Assembly: GCA_037045435.1 (NCBI GenBank) | Contig: JBAOID010000003.1 | Coordinates: 310,001-374,000 of the forward strand | DNA from: CBDUEF01 sp018063485 | Lineage (GTDB): Bacteria > Pseudomonadota > Alphaproteobacteria > Rhodobacterales > Rhodobacteraceae | DNA length: 64,000 nt | Reading direction: 5' to 3' | In this document: piece by piece, positions 9,766-18,360 of the stretch | How the letters are laid out: the number at the start of each line of letters is the position of its first letter | Numbering within the stretch: position 1 is the stretch's first letter | Translations under genes and position numbers: made by a program | The notes under the pieces: generated by a model | Database searches by the model: none | What the model was told of the DNA's origin: nothing | Seen by the model: only the letters and a program-made list of their open reading frames with translations

Positions 9766-11826
9766 TCAAAGTCGCTGCCCCTCTAACACCCAGATCGAGG
9801 CGGGCCAAGTGATGGGCAGCGTGATCCCGTTTTGCATGAGCGCCGCACCCGTGAGGGTGAGGCTTTGGGTTTTCAGCGCGTTGGGGCCGCGCGACTGGCG
9901 CGGGGCCGAGGCGCGGTTGCGCAGAGTGATGGTGTATTTGGCTTGCGGGTCGAGGGCGGTCAGGCGCAGGGGGCGGGGCAGGATTTGCAGCGAGGTTTCG
10001 GACTGGCCCGCAAAGACCACGAAACGGCTGCCATCCTCGGCGAGTTGCTGTTCGGCGATCACGGCGGGATCGGCGGCGTCAAGGCGGTGGATGGTTCCCG
10101 CCATCATCCATGCGCGGTTTTCTTTCCACCAGGTGGTGATTTCCGTGAGGGTTGCGGACTCATCAGCGGTCAATTCACGCAGGTCCATCTCGAAGCCAAG
10201 ATGGCGTTGGGCGGCGACCCAGGCGCGGAACTCCATCGACAGGATGCGGCCGGAGGTGTGGGATTTCTTTGGGCCGACATGACTGCCGGTGACGGCGGCG
10301 GGCAGGAACAGGGCTGCCTCATGTTGCATGCGCAGGCGTTCCAGCGCGTCGTTGCTGTCAGAAAGCCAGACGCGCTGGGTGCGGGCAAGGATGCCTGCGT
10401 CGATGCGGCCACCGCCCGAGGCGCAGCTTTCGAGTTCGACCATGGGATGGGCGGTGCGCAGACGGTCAAACAGGGCATAGGTGCCTCGGGTTTGCGCGGC
10501 ATCGATCACGGGCAGCAGGCGGTTGTGATCCCATTTGATATAGTCGATGTCGTATTCGCTCAGGATCGCCGAGATGGCGTCGAAAAGGTAATCGCGGACC
10601 TGTGGCTGCGCCATGTTCAGCACCATCTGCTGGCGGCCCGTGACCTGATCGGTGGGGCCGAGGCGCCAATCGGGATGGGCGCGGGCGAGGTCGCTGTCGG
10701 GGTTGACCATTTCAGGTTCGAACCAGAGGCCGAAACTCATGCCCAGCGCGTGGACGTGGTTGATCAGGGGGTGCAGGCCATCGGGCCATTTGGCGCGGTC
10801 GATGGTCCAATCGCCCAGCGAGGTTGTGTCATCGTTGCGACAGCCAAACCAGCCATCGTCCAGCACAAAACGCTCGGCTCCGATGGCGGCGGCGCGGTCG
10901 GCGATGGCGGCAAGGTCGGGGAGGTTGTGGTTGAAATAGACCGCTTCCCAGCAGTTGTAATGGACGGGGCGTTTGGTTCGGGGCCATTGCACCACCCGGT
11001 CACGGAGGTCACGTTGGAAGGTGGTGGCGATGCCGTTGAGGCCGGTGGTGGATGCGGCGGCAATCAGTTCGGCGGATTCAAAGCGGGTGTTGGGCAGGGT
11101 TTCGCTGTGCAATGGCGCACCGAATTGGATTTGGCGGCGGCCGTCGGGCAGTTCCTCGGCCACCATCCGGTGCCCGCCTGACCATGCGTAGGACAGGGCC
11201 AAAGCGGTGCCGATGGTGTTGGTGCAGCCCGCCTCTGCCAGGATCAGGAAGGGCGGGTGTTCGTGGCCAGAGCGCCCGGTGCGGGATTCGCGGTTGCGGA
11301 TGCCGGGGGCCCACTCAACGCGGTTGAGGTGGAACTCGCGCGTCCATTTGCCGTGAACGTCGATCATGCCACCTGATTGCGGGGCTGGCAGGACGGGGGC
11401 GGCCAGCCAGTGCAGACGGATCGGGCGGGTGGCGTCCAGCACGGTTTGCAGGGTGATCACACCTGTTGGGTGGGGGGTGAGGCTATGGGTGAGGGTGAGG
11501 CCTTCGGATTCGCTGATCAGATACAGCGCGCCGTTCAAGTCCCGGTCGCGGGCGAAGGTGAAGGCGGGCAAAAGGGGGGTGCCATCGGCCTCCGATAGCA
11601 TCAGGCCGGGCTGGCCCTGGAACGCGCGGCCGGGTTCGGGGGTCAGCGACAGGGCGGGCAAGGCGTCGATCATGCCGCCGGTGAGGTCTTGGACCGATGA
11701 TAGCGCCAGTTGGGCCAGGTCTTCGCCATCGGGCAGGCGGGGCCCCCAATGGATCACCTCGGGGATGCCGCCTGATGAGGCCAGCGCGATGGTTTGCGCC
11801 GGGCTATCAATACGCCAGGTTTTCAC
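9766..11826 (-). CDS. Alpha-galactosidase, GH36 family
   Basis: A 686-residue GH36 enzyme removing terminal alpha-galactosyl groups, for example from melibiose or raffinose. Seen motifs: VLDDGWFG, the nucleophile motif IKWDHNR, SCASGGGRID, and the acid/base Asp in WLSDSND. The start is a GTG (codon 11826-11824) inside a GTGA overlap with the stop of the upstream permease. The frame remains open for another 123 codons, but those are antisense-like shadow of the permease and are excluded. No signal peptide, so it acts on imported oligosaccharide. It is followed 17 bp later by dgoK. Directly coupled to the ABC importer, this suggests that the transported substrate carries an alpha-galactosyl residue. 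Confidence 0.93.
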   Translation of the reverse strand: MKTWRIDSPAQTIALASSGGIPEVIHWGPRLPDGEDLAQLALSSVQDLTGGMIDALPALSLTPEPGRAFQGQPGLMLSEADGTPLLPAFTFARDRDLNGALYLISESEGLTLTHSLTPHPTGVITLQTVLDATRPIRLHWLAAPVLPAPQSGGMIDVHGKWTREFHLNRVEWAPGIRNRESRTGRSGHEHPPFLILAEAGCTNTIGTALALSYAWSGGHRMVAEELPDGRRQIQFGAPLHSETLPNTRFESAELIAAASTTGLNGIATTFQRDLRDRVVQWPRTKRPVHYNCWEAVYFNHNLPDLAAIADRAAAIGAERFVLDDGWFGCRNDDTTSLGDWTIDRAKWPDGLHPLINHVHALGMSFGLWFEPEMVNPDSDLARAHPDWRLGPTDQVTGRQQMVLNMAQPQVRDYLFDAISAILSEYDIDYIKWDHNRLLPVIDAAQTRGTYALFDRLRTAHPMVELESCASGGGRIDAGILARTQRVWLSDSNDALERLRMQHEAALFLPAAVTGSHVGPKKSHTSGRILSMEFRAWVAAQRHLGFEMDLRELTADESATLTEITTWWKENRAWMMAGTIHRLDAADPAVIAEQQLAEDGSRFVVFAGQSETSLQILPRPLRLTALDPQAKYTITLRNRASAPRQSRGPNALKTQSLTLTGAALMQNGITLPITWPASIWVLEGQRL

Positions 11827-12668
11827 TTTACCGCCCCCATGGTGAGGCCCGCGATGAAGTGTTTCTGCATCAGGAAAAACATCAATACCGGCGGCATGGC
11901 AGCGATGATCGAGCCGGCGGAAACCAGTTGCCAGGCGGCGATCCATTGGCCATTCAGCGAGTTCAGGCCTGCCGTGATCGGCTGTGCCTCGCGACTGGTG
12001 GTCAGGACTGTGGCCCAGAAGTAATCGTTCCAGATGAAGGTGAAAATCAGCACCGACAGTGCGGCGATGGCCGGGCGCATCAGGGGCAGCACGATATACC
12101 AGAAGATGCGGACCTCGGAGACGCCTTCGACGCGCGCGGCTTCGATCAATTCGAACGGTAGGGCCTTGATGAAATTGCGCATGAAGAGGGTGCAAAATCC
12201 GGTCTGAAACGCGATGTGGAACAGGGCAAGACCCGTTGTCGTGTTGATCAGGCCCATTTGATAGGTCAGGTCGCGAACCGGCACCATCAGGATCTGGAAG
12301 GGAACGAAATTGCCTGCGACGAACAGAAAGAACACCAGCAGGTTCGAGCGGAATTTGTAGATGCCCAGTGCGAATCCGGTCATTGTTGACAAGGCCACCG
12401 CGCCGATAACCACGGGAATCGTCAGCTTGAACGAATTCAGGATATATCGGCCGATGTCGGAATTGCGGAACACATCGGCGTAGTTTTCAAAGGCGATATA
12501 GCTTGGCATTCCGAAATAGTTGCCCTGCGCCAGATCAGAAGCCGGGCGCACGGAGGTGACGGCCACTCCCAACAGCGGGAATAACCAGAACAAAAGCGCG
12601 ATGGGCAGCGCAATCTTGTATAGATTTTGGGTGATCGCAGAGGTTTGCTGGATGGGTCTTGGAAACAT
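11823..12668 (-). CDS. Sugar ABC transporter permease (MalG/UgpE type)
   Basis: A 281-residue inner-membrane permease of the carbohydrate uptake transporter-1 family with about six transmembrane helices. The cytoplasmic EAA loop is EAARVEGVSEVRIFWYIVLP, the signature that docks on the ATPase, and the C-terminal GLTMGAVK is typical of MalG-like subunits. It lies downstream of the MalF-type permease with a 67-bp gap, and its stop overlaps the GTG start of the alpha-galactosidase. Start ATG at 12668 reads MFPRPIQQTSAI; the first hydrophobic helix begins near residue 18. Partner subunits are the other permease, the binding protein and the ATPase at 15825-16886. Confidence 0.9.
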   Translation of the reverse strand: MFPRPIQQTSAITQNLYKIALPIALLFWLFPLLGVAVTSVRPASDLAQGNYFGMPSYIAFENYADVFRNSDIGRYILNSFKLTIPVVIGAVALSTMTGFALGIYKFRSNLLVFFLFVAGNFVPFQILMVPVRDLTYQMGLINTTTGLALFHIAFQTGFCTLFMRNFIKALPFELIEAARVEGVSEVRIFWYIVLPLMRPAIAALSVLIFTFIWNDYFWATVLTTSREAQPITAGLNSLNGQWIAAWQLVSAGSIIAAMPPVLMFFLMQKHFIAGLTMGAVK

Positions 12669-12735
12669 GGCTCAGCTCTCCACAGGGTTTGGCAATAAGT
12701 TGCGGGCGCAGGGCGATGGCTGAGTTTCGGACATC

Positions 12736-13623
12736 TTAACGCTCGGTTTCGTCACGCCACATCTTCCAGATGAAGCCCGAAATGAAGATCATCATGATGC
12801 CGAACAGAACGACAGCAATCGCGGCCCCGTAGCCCATCCGATAGCCATATTCCGACAGTGCCTTTTCATACATATAGTAGGAGAGCACCCGGCTGGAGCC
12901 ATAGGGGCCACCATTGGTCATAATGGAAACCAGATCGAAACTGCGCAACGCGCCGATGACAGTGACCACCACGGCGATAAAGGTGGCGGGGCGAAGCTGC
13001 GGCAAGATCACATACCACAGCATCTTCATACCCTTGGCACCGTCCAGCCGCGCCGCTTCGATCTGATCGGGGGCGACGTTGTTTAGGCCGGTCAGATACA
13101 GGATCATCACATAGGCGATCTGCGGCCAAAGCCCGGCCACGATGATGCCATAGGTCACAAAGCGCTCGTCTGCCAACACAGCGACGCCTTGGCCTGTCAT
13201 CCATTCCGTCAGCTTGTAGAACAGTCCGAAGTTGGGCGCGTAGAACCATGCGAACATCAGGCCCACAACGACCTGGCTGATCACGAAGGGGAAGAAAAAC
13301 AGCGATTTATAGATCCGTATGCCGCGCACGGTTTGGTTCAGAAAGATCGCAATGAACAGGCCGGCAGGGACGGCCAGCATATAAAGCACCAGCCAGATCA
13401 CGTTGTTTTTCAGCGATGTATAGAAATTGTCATCATCCATCAGCTCGACATAATTGGCGGTGCCGACCCAGGTTTTTGCGCCCAAACCGTCCCAATCGTA
13501 AAACGACAGCCACATGGATTGAAAGATCGGGATCAGCACATAAACGGCGAACATCGCCATGCCGGGGGCGAGAAACAGCCAGGGCGCCAGTTTGCGCTGA
13601 TTGGTTTTCCAATAGGCGGTCAT
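12736..13623 (-). CDS. Sugar ABC transporter permease (MalF/UgpA type)
   Basis: A 295-residue permease with six predicted transmembrane helices, starting MTAYWKTNQRKLAPWLFLAPG, typical of the short MalF-like subunits. The EAA loop is EAARLDGAKGMKMLWYVILP. It pairs with the 281-residue permease downstream to form the channel of a carbohydrate importer. The gene follows the solute-binding protein gene after 66 bp that contain a strong hairpin, which probably sets a lower expression level for the membrane subunits. The ATG at 13621-13623 has a GGAG-type sequence (GGAGACCCC) upstream. Confidence 0.9.
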   Translation of the reverse strand: MTAYWKTNQRKLAPWLFLAPGMAMFAVYVLIPIFQSMWLSFYDWDGLGAKTWVGTANYVELMDDDNFYTSLKNNVIWLVLYMLAVPAGLFIAIFLNQTVRGIRIYKSLFFFPFVISQVVVGLMFAWFYAPNFGLFYKLTEWMTGQGVAVLADERFVTYGIIVAGLWPQIAYVMILYLTGLNNVAPDQIEAARLDGAKGMKMLWYVILPQLRPATFIAVVVTVIGALRSFDLVSIMTNGGPYGSSRVLSYYMYEKALSEYGYRMGYGAAIAVVLFGIMMIFISGFIWKMWRDETER

Positions 13624-13657
13624 GGGGTCTCCGACGGTCTGCTGCGGGAAAAGAAAG

Positions 13658-13681
13658 CGGGCGCCTTCGAAAAGGCGCCCG
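13658..13681 (-). terminator. Intercistronic hairpin between binding protein and permease genes
   Basis: Perfect 10-bp inverted repeat CGGGCGCCTT / AAGGCGCCCG with a four-base loop that reads TTCG on the transcribed (minus) strand, followed by CTTTCTTTTC. It lies 8 bases after the binding-protein stop codon. This structure can act as a partial terminator or protect the 3' end of the upstream message, giving more binding protein than permease, as known for other binding-protein operons. Confidence 0.8.
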
Positions 13682-13689
13682 TGATCAGG

Positions 13690-14919
13690 TTACTTGTAGG
13701 CGTTGCCGCGCACTTTTTCGAGCCGCTCAAGAATGGCGTCCAGGCGGTCCGGGTGAACCATGAACTCCTGGAAGCCTTCCATGCCAGCCTTGGCCATTTC
13801 CGCAGGAGCGTCACGGTCAAAGAACTGGGCCAGAGCATAGGCCGAGGACAGCGATTCGAAGCCAGCCTGAAGGAAGGGATCGTCGCCCACGGTCGAGTTC
13901 TTGTTCGTTGGCAACTGACCGATCGCCTTGTTCAGCTTGGTTTGGGCATCTGCCGAGGCAACGAAGGCGAGGAATTTCTTGGCATCATCGACGTTCTTTG
14001 CTCCGGCCGGGATGTGGATGGTGTCGGTCGGGGCCTCTTCTGCCCGAGGCACGCCAGCGGTGATTTCGGGGAAGACCATGAAACCAAGGTTGTCGTTGGT
14101 CATGCCGCCTTTCTTGAACACGTCAACGGCAAAGTTGCCCATGACATAGTTCGCAGCCTTGCCCTGAACCATCAGCGCCGCCGCATCCTGCCAATCAATT
14201 GCCGCGTGGTTGGCGGTGATATAGGGCTGGAATTTGGCCCATTCGGCAAAGACCGCTTTCACACGGTCATCGGTCCAGGCGACTTTTCCACCGGTGAGTT
14301 CCATGTGGAATTCATAGCCGTTCACGCGCAGATCGAGATAGTCGAAAATGCCTGCTCCGGGCCATAGCGCCGAGGTGCCTGTGGTCACGCAATCAATGCC
14401 AGCGGTCTGGAATTTCGGACAGTTGTCCAGGAATTCCTGCCAGGTTTTCGGCTCTTGCACACCGGCTGCTTTGTAGGCGTCGCGATTGAAATAGATGCCC
14501 CACTGATAATAGGTGTAGGGAACGCCCCACTGCTTGCCGTCAAGGGTCATCGACGCCTTGGCCGATGCCAGCGCATCGTCCAGACCATTGGCCTGCCAGA
14601 CGTCGGTGACATCCATGAATTGCCCGGCCTTCACGAAGGGGGCCATGCGGTTGCCAGCATACCAGTTCGCCAGATCGGGCGAGTCGGTCGTCAGGAAGTT
14701 GCGGATGGCGGTTTTGTAGCCTTCGTGATCGAAGTTGTTCAACTCGACCTTGATATCGGGATTTGCGGCCTCGAAATCGGCGATCAGGCCCTGCATGCCA
14801 GCCAACGGGCCGGCGTCAAAGTCAGCGTTGTATTTCAGCACACGCTGCTCGGCGAAGGCAGCGCCTGACATCATCAGACCCGCCAAGAGCGCAAGTGCGC
14901 CCTTCTTGATATGGACCAT
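13690..14919 (-). CDS. Extracellular sugar-binding protein of ABC transporter
   Basis: A 409-residue family 1 solute-binding protein (MalE/UgpB fold) exported to the periplasm. The signal peptide is MVHIKKGALALLAGLMMSGA ending AFA, with probable cleavage before EQRVLKYNADFD. The mature part shows the typical early motif DFEAANPDIKVELNNFDH and the hinge region QWGVPYTYYQWGIYFNRDAY. It is the first gene of the minus-strand galactoside operon, divergent from the IclR regulator. Substrate is inferred from the downstream alpha- and beta-galactosidases to be a galactoside. Upstream GGAGG lies a few bases before the ATG. Confidence 0.92.
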   Translation of the reverse strand: MVHIKKGALALLAGLMMSGAAFAEQRVLKYNADFDAGPLAGMQGLIADFEAANPDIKVELNNFDHEGYKTAIRNFLTTDSPDLANWYAGNRMAPFVKAGQFMDVTDVWQANGLDDALASAKASMTLDGKQWGVPYTYYQWGIYFNRDAYKAAGVQEPKTWQEFLDNCPKFQTAGIDCVTTGTSALWPGAGIFDYLDLRVNGYEFHMELTGGKVAWTDDRVKAVFAEWAKFQPYITANHAAIDWQDAAALMVQGKAANYVMGNFAVDVFKKGGMTNDNLGFMVFPEITAGVPRAEEAPTDTIHIPAGAKNVDDAKKFLAFVASADAQTKLNKAIGQLPTNKNSTVGDDPFLQAGFESLSSAYALAQFFDRDAPAEMAKAGMEGFQEFMVHPDRLDAILERLEKVRGNAYK

Positions 14920-15021
14920 GGTTTCCTCCCTTTGGTTCCATTATTCGAAACTTAGTCTTGAATATTGAAAATAATGCGGTGTAATGTTAGCGCTGTCAAC
15001 AGGGTGGATTCAGGATCAACG
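14920..15021. promoter_or_regulatory. Divergent promoter/operator region of the galactoside operon
   Basis: This 102-bp AT-rich stretch between the binding-protein gene and the IclR gene must carry both promoters. It contains the inverted repeat CATTATT (14939-14945) and AATAATG (14970-14976), and a TTCGAA palindrome at 14944-14949. These are reasonable candidate IclR operator elements, but no consensus was tested. No further sequence support for exact -35 and -10 boxes. Confidence 0.5.
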
Positions 15022-15807
15022 ATGGGTGGTGAAGTTAGTTCAGACGGCACGGTTGGCAAAGCGCTGGATGTGCTGGACATGGTGGCAGGCTTTGGCCGCC
15101 CGGTTCGGTTCAGCGAATTGCTGGTGCAGCGTCGCTATCCGAAAGCTACGCTTTACCGTTTCTTGCAAACTCTGACCAATCAGGGAATGTTGGCGCTGGA
15201 TGGCGAAACCGGCACTTACTCCTTGGGTATTCGGTTGGTGGGATTGGCTCATGTGGCCTGGGCGCAAAGCTCGCTGGCACCGATTGCGCGGCCTTATGTT
15301 GATGAACTGGCAGCAAAAACCGGCGAAACCGTTCATCTGGCGCAGATGGATATGGGTCAGGTGCTGTATGTCGACAAGCGCAATGCCACCCGACCCGTCG
15401 AGATGTTTTCCTCGGCGGGAAAAGTGGGGCCTGCCTATTGCACCGGTGTCGGCAAGGCGATGATGGCCTTTCTGGACGAAGCGGCGCTGCAAGGCGTGTT
15501 GGCGCGGCAATCCTTTCACCGCTTCATGCCGAATACTTTGGCCAGCCCCGAGCGGCTTCGCGCCGAGCTGGAGGTGATTCGCACCTGCGGCTTTGCCTTT
15601 GATCGCGAAGAGCATGAGCCGGGAATCATCTGCATCGCGGTGCCGATTCTGGCCCGGTCGGGCAAGGTTCTGGGGGCGGTATCGGTGACTTCGACAACGG
15701 CGCGAAGCTCGCTGGCGGCGCTTGAGGGCTTGTCGGCGACAGTCAAAGAAACGGCGGCGCAGATCGCGGACGCCACGGAAAGCTGGCGCTTTCCCGAACA
15801 ACGTTAA
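15022..15807 (+). CDS. IclR family transcriptional regulator
   Basis: A 261-residue IclR-type regulator. An N-terminal winged helix-turn-helix (GKALDVLDMVAGFGRPVRFSEL) recognises DNA and a C-terminal GAF-like effector domain follows. Visible family elements include TLYRFLQTL, GTYSLGIRLVGLA, YCTGVGKAMMAF and GIICIAVPILARSGKVLGAVS. I prefer the ATG at 15022 (MGGEVSSDGTVGKAL), with AGGA six bases upstream, over the ATG at 14965, which would extend into the promoter region. It is divergent from the binding protein and 17 bp upstream of the ATPase gene, so it likely controls the galactoside operon and its own ATPase. Confidence 0.88.
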   Translation: MGGEVSSDGTVGKALDVLDMVAGFGRPVRFSELLVQRRYPKATLYRFLQTLTNQGMLALDGETGTYSLGIRLVGLAHVAWAQSSLAPIARPYVDELAAKTGETVHLAQMDMGQVLYVDKRNATRPVEMFSSAGKVGPAYCTGVGKAMMAFLDEAALQGVLARQSFHRFMPNTLASPERLRAELEVIRTCGFAFDREEHEPGIICIAVPILARSGKVLGAVSVTSTTARSSLAALEGLSATVKETAAQIADATESWRFPEQR

Positions 15808-15824
15808 TCAGGGGGGAATGACGG

Positions 15825-16886
15825 ATGGCGGAAGTTACTTTGAACAAGGTCGTGAAGCGCTACGGCGATGTTCAGGTTGTGCATGGTGTTGATCTGAAAA
15901 TCGAGGACGGCGAATTTTGCGTTTTCGTCGGCCCCTCGGGCTGTGGGAAATCCACGCTGTTGCGGATGGTCGCAGGGCTTGAGGAAACCACCGAAGGCAC
16001 GATGAATATCGGCGCACGGGACGTCACCAAGGTTGATCCGGCTGAACGCGGTGTGGCCATGGTGTTTCAGACCTACGCGCTTTACCCGCATATGACGGTG
16101 GCAGAAAATATGGGCTTTGGCTTGAAAATGACCGGTCACCCCAAGGCTGAGGTCGCAGCCAAGGTGACAGAGGCCAGCCGTATTCTGAAGCTGGATGATT
16201 ACCTTACGCGCAAGCCCAAGGCCCTGTCGGGCGGGCAACGTCAGCGCGTGGCGATCGGTCGGGCGATTGTGCGCGGGCCCGAGGTGTTCTTGTTTGACGA
16301 GCCTTTGTCGAACCTTGACGCCGAATTGCGGGTGGAAATGCGGGTGGAAATCGCCCGTCTGCACCGCGAAATCGGCGCGACGATGATCTATGTGACCCAT
16401 GATCAGGTGGAAGCGATGACGCTGGCCGACAAGATCGTGGTTCTGCGCGCGGGACGGATCGAGCAGGTGGGGGCGCCGCTGGATCTCTATCGCAACCCTG
16501 ACAATAAATTTGTGGCGGGCTTCATCGGCTCACCGGCAATGAATTTCGTGACTGCGGCGTCAGAGGGGGCGGGTAAGGTTCAATGTCCGGGGCTTGGCGG
16601 TAGCGTTGCGTTGGCCCTTGGCCTGCCCGCAAAGGGCGGGACCGTCACCTTGGGGATTCGTCCCCAGCATCTCATGCTTGATCCCGCCGGCTCTGGCCAC
16701 CGGGTTGACATGACCGAAGCGCTGGGGGGGGTGTCGTTCATTCACCTGACTGCAAAAACCGGTGAAAAATTGGTGATCGAGGACAAGGGCGATGTAAGTG
16801 TTGCGCGCGGAAGTCAGGTCGGGATCGGGTTTGATCCGGCCAATATCATGGCGTTTGACGCAGCAACGGAAAAACGGCTGCGCTGA
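15825..16886 (+). CDS. Sugar ABC transporter ATPase (UgpC/MsmK type)
   Basis: A 353-residue ATP-binding subunit. Walker A GPSGCGKST (residues 36-44), Q-loop FQTYALYPH, signature LSGGQRQR, Walker B VFLFDEPLSNLD and switch His in YVTHDQ are all intact. A C-terminal TOBE/OB regulatory domain (GFIGSPAMNF, GIRPQHLML) follows. It energises the importer formed by the two permeases and binding protein on the opposite strand. It forms a short operon with the IclR regulator. Transporter genes split between two divergent transcripts are common for this ATPase type, which can serve more than one importer. Confidence 0.93.
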   Translation: MAEVTLNKVVKRYGDVQVVHGVDLKIEDGEFCVFVGPSGCGKSTLLRMVAGLEETTEGTMNIGARDVTKVDPAERGVAMVFQTYALYPHMTVAENMGFGLKMTGHPKAEVAAKVTEASRILKLDDYLTRKPKALSGGQRQRVAIGRAIVRGPEVFLFDEPLSNLDAELRVEMRVEIARLHREIGATMIYVTHDQVEAMTLADKIVVLRAGRIEQVGAPLDLYRNPDNKFVAGFIGSPAMNFVTAASEGAGKVQCPGLGGSVALALGLPAKGGTVTLGIRPQHLMLDPAGSGHRVDMTEALGGVSFIHLTAKTGEKLVIEDKGDVSVARGSQVGIGFDPANIMAFDAATEKRLR

Positions 16887-17047
16887 TTTGCGCAAACCTG
16901 CAGGGGGCCGCTTGCGGACAGGGGCACAGTTAAAGCGCGTTGGGTTCAATCAGATACGATGGCCTTTGGAGCCGAGGCCGCGATGGTAAAGGGCCAAGCC
17001 AAAGCGGGCGTGCCGGTGGCGTGAAGCGGTTCGATCCGAGAATGGAT

Positions 17048-17073
17048 AAGCCCGTTGAAAAGCTGGGCTTTTT
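17048..17073 (+). terminator. Rho-independent terminator after ABC ATPase gene
   Basis: AAGCCC at 17048-17053 pairs with GGGCTT at 17065-17070, followed by TTTC. It lies 160 bp after the ATPase stop on the plus strand and would end the iclR-ATPase transcript. Stem is short, so confidence is moderate. Confidence 0.5.
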
Positions 17074-17096
17074 CTCGCGCTCTTGCACGCGCAATG

Positions 17097-17128
17097 AAAA
17101 ACGGGAGCTGCTTGCGCGGCCCCCGTTT
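17097..17128 (-). terminator. Rho-independent terminator of cspA
   Basis: On the minus strand, AAACGGGGGC pairs imperfectly with GCTCCCGTTT, followed by a T run. It lies about 36 bp after the corrected cspA stop codon, the normal place for a terminator of this short monocistronic gene. Confidence 0.65.
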
Positions 17129-17163
17129 CCAATTTCATGGCGCAAGCAACTTGCGCGGCTGGC

Positions 17164-17371
17164 TTATGCCAGTTTCAGGTTGATCGCCGAACTCGCGGCC
17201 ATCACGGCCTGCTTCGATGTCGAAGGTCACTGCCTGGCCGTCATCGAGCTGACGGATGCCAGCGCGTTCCATAGCCGAGATGTGAACGAACACGTCTTTT
17301 TTGCCGCCTTCCGGGGCAATAAAGCCGAAGCCTTTGGTGGCGTTGAACCATTTCACGGTGCCGTTTGCCAT
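17164..17371 (-). CDS. cspA: Cold-shock protein (single-base frameshift near the end)
   Basis: Small single-stranded nucleic acid binding protein of the CspA family, with RNP1 KGFGFI and RNP2 VFVHIS. As written the frame runs on to 78 residues with an atypical tail after GRDGRE. Removing one base of the AA at 17190-17191 (plus strand) restores the family tail ESAINLKLA and a TAA stop at 17164-17166, giving the normal 68 residues. So the gene most likely carries a one-base insertion error. A long 5' leader upstream is typical of cold-shock genes. Confidence 0.88.
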
Positions 17372-17704
17372 CGTGTGTCTCCTTTTAGATGCCCATCCGC
17401 AGAATGCGATGGCGTGGCTCAGTCGTAAAGATCGAGTACTGAAGCCGTAAGGAGACAGATTTTTCGATAGATAGCGTTTCGCCCGACTTATATGCGCTAT
17501 TTATCAGGATAAAACAAGAGGAATGGCAGGGTTGGGCCGAAAAGCGCCTGTTGCACAGGCGCCGGGGGTTTCACACCCCCGCGCCCCTGCGGGGCGTCCC
17601 CGTGGGGTATTTGGACGATGAGGATGATAATTTTAGATAAAGTTAAGGTAATTGGCCAAAGTAAAGACCGCCGTGCTGGGATGCGGGCGGGCTTTGGCGG
17701 AGGG
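17372..17704. other. Gene-free region upstream of cspA and downstream of efp
   Basis: About 330 bp without a credible gene. The half next to cspA (17372-17530) is AT-rich and probably holds its promoter and leader, with GGAG of the cspA Shine-Dalgarno at its edge. The rest contains strong GC-rich inverted repeats: GCGCCTG / CAGGCGC around 17548-17562, GGGGGT / ACCCCC at 17563-17579, and GCCCCTGCGGGGC around 17581-17594. A GGGGTATTTGGACGATGA tail follows (about 17604-17621). The tail resembles one at 34118-34139. The hairpins could terminate efp. Confidence 0.55.
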
Positions 17705-18271
17705 TCAATCCTGAGCGCGGCCTTGGTAAGAGTAATCTTCGGTATTGATCACGATGCGGGTACCAGGGCCAATATGGGGGGGAACCATAACGCGGATGCC
17801 GTTCGAGCAGATCGCCGGCTTATAGGAAGAAGAGGCGGTTTGGCCTTTGACCGCCGGTTCGGTTTCGCTGATCTCAACCGTGACTTTCTGCGGCAATTCC
17901 ATCGCAATGGCGACGCCATCATAGGTTTTCAGAAAGACCTTGATGCCATCAGACAGGAAGGCCTTGTCGTCGCCAACGACATCGGGATGTACGGCGAATT
18001 GCTCATAGGTGGTGGGTTCCATGAAGTGAAAGCCCTCGGCGTCCTCATAGAGAAAGTCGTATTCGCGATCATCGACATTGGCCTTTTCCACCATTTCGGT
18101 GGTGCGCCAGCGCTCTGCGACCTTTACCCCGTCCGAGATGCGGCGCATGTCGACCGACGTGGTGGGAGTGCCTTTGCCGGGGTGGAAATTTTCGGCTTTG
18201 AGGACAGCGTAGAGCCTGCCGTCCATCTCGACGACATTGCCTTTGCGCAGCGATGAGGCGATGACTTTCAC
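17705..18271 (-). CDS. efp: Elongation factor P
   Basis: EF-P relieves ribosome stalling at polyproline motifs. The protein has three domains: the N-terminal KOW-like domain with the modification loop HPGKGTP (modified Lys about K33), the OB domain, and the C-terminal domain ending in SYKPAICSNGIRVMVPPHIG. The start is a GTG (MKVIASSLRKGNVVE), giving the standard 188 residues. An extension to an ATG at 18301 adds unrelated residues. AGGA lies just upstream of the GTG. It is divergent from epmA, whose product attaches the beta-lysine modification, which supports an EpmA-type EF-P. Sequence resembles rhizobial EF-P more than the usual Rhodobacter version (impression only). Confidence 0.92.
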   Translation of the reverse strand: MKVIASSLRKGNVVEMDGRLYAVLKAENFHPGKGTPTTSVDMRRISDGVKVAERWRTTEMVEKANVDDREYDFLYEDAEGFHFMEPTTYEQFAVHPDVVGDDKAFLSDGIKVFLKTYDGVAIAMELPQKVTVEISETEPAVKGQTASSSYKPAICSNGIRVMVPPHIGPGTRIVINTEDYSYQGRAQD

Positions 18272-18360
18272 GGGGTAATCCTTGTTCTTGGGTGGCCCCA
18301 AGGGTAAGGGGCAGCATGTGATCGGGTTGCGTTTAGCCCATTTGAATGGAAATCTCCAGA

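Noticed and set aside
9832..11181. 449-codon plus-strand frame inside the alpha-galactosidase
   Set aside because: Antisense shadow of a gene with full GH36 catalytic motifs.
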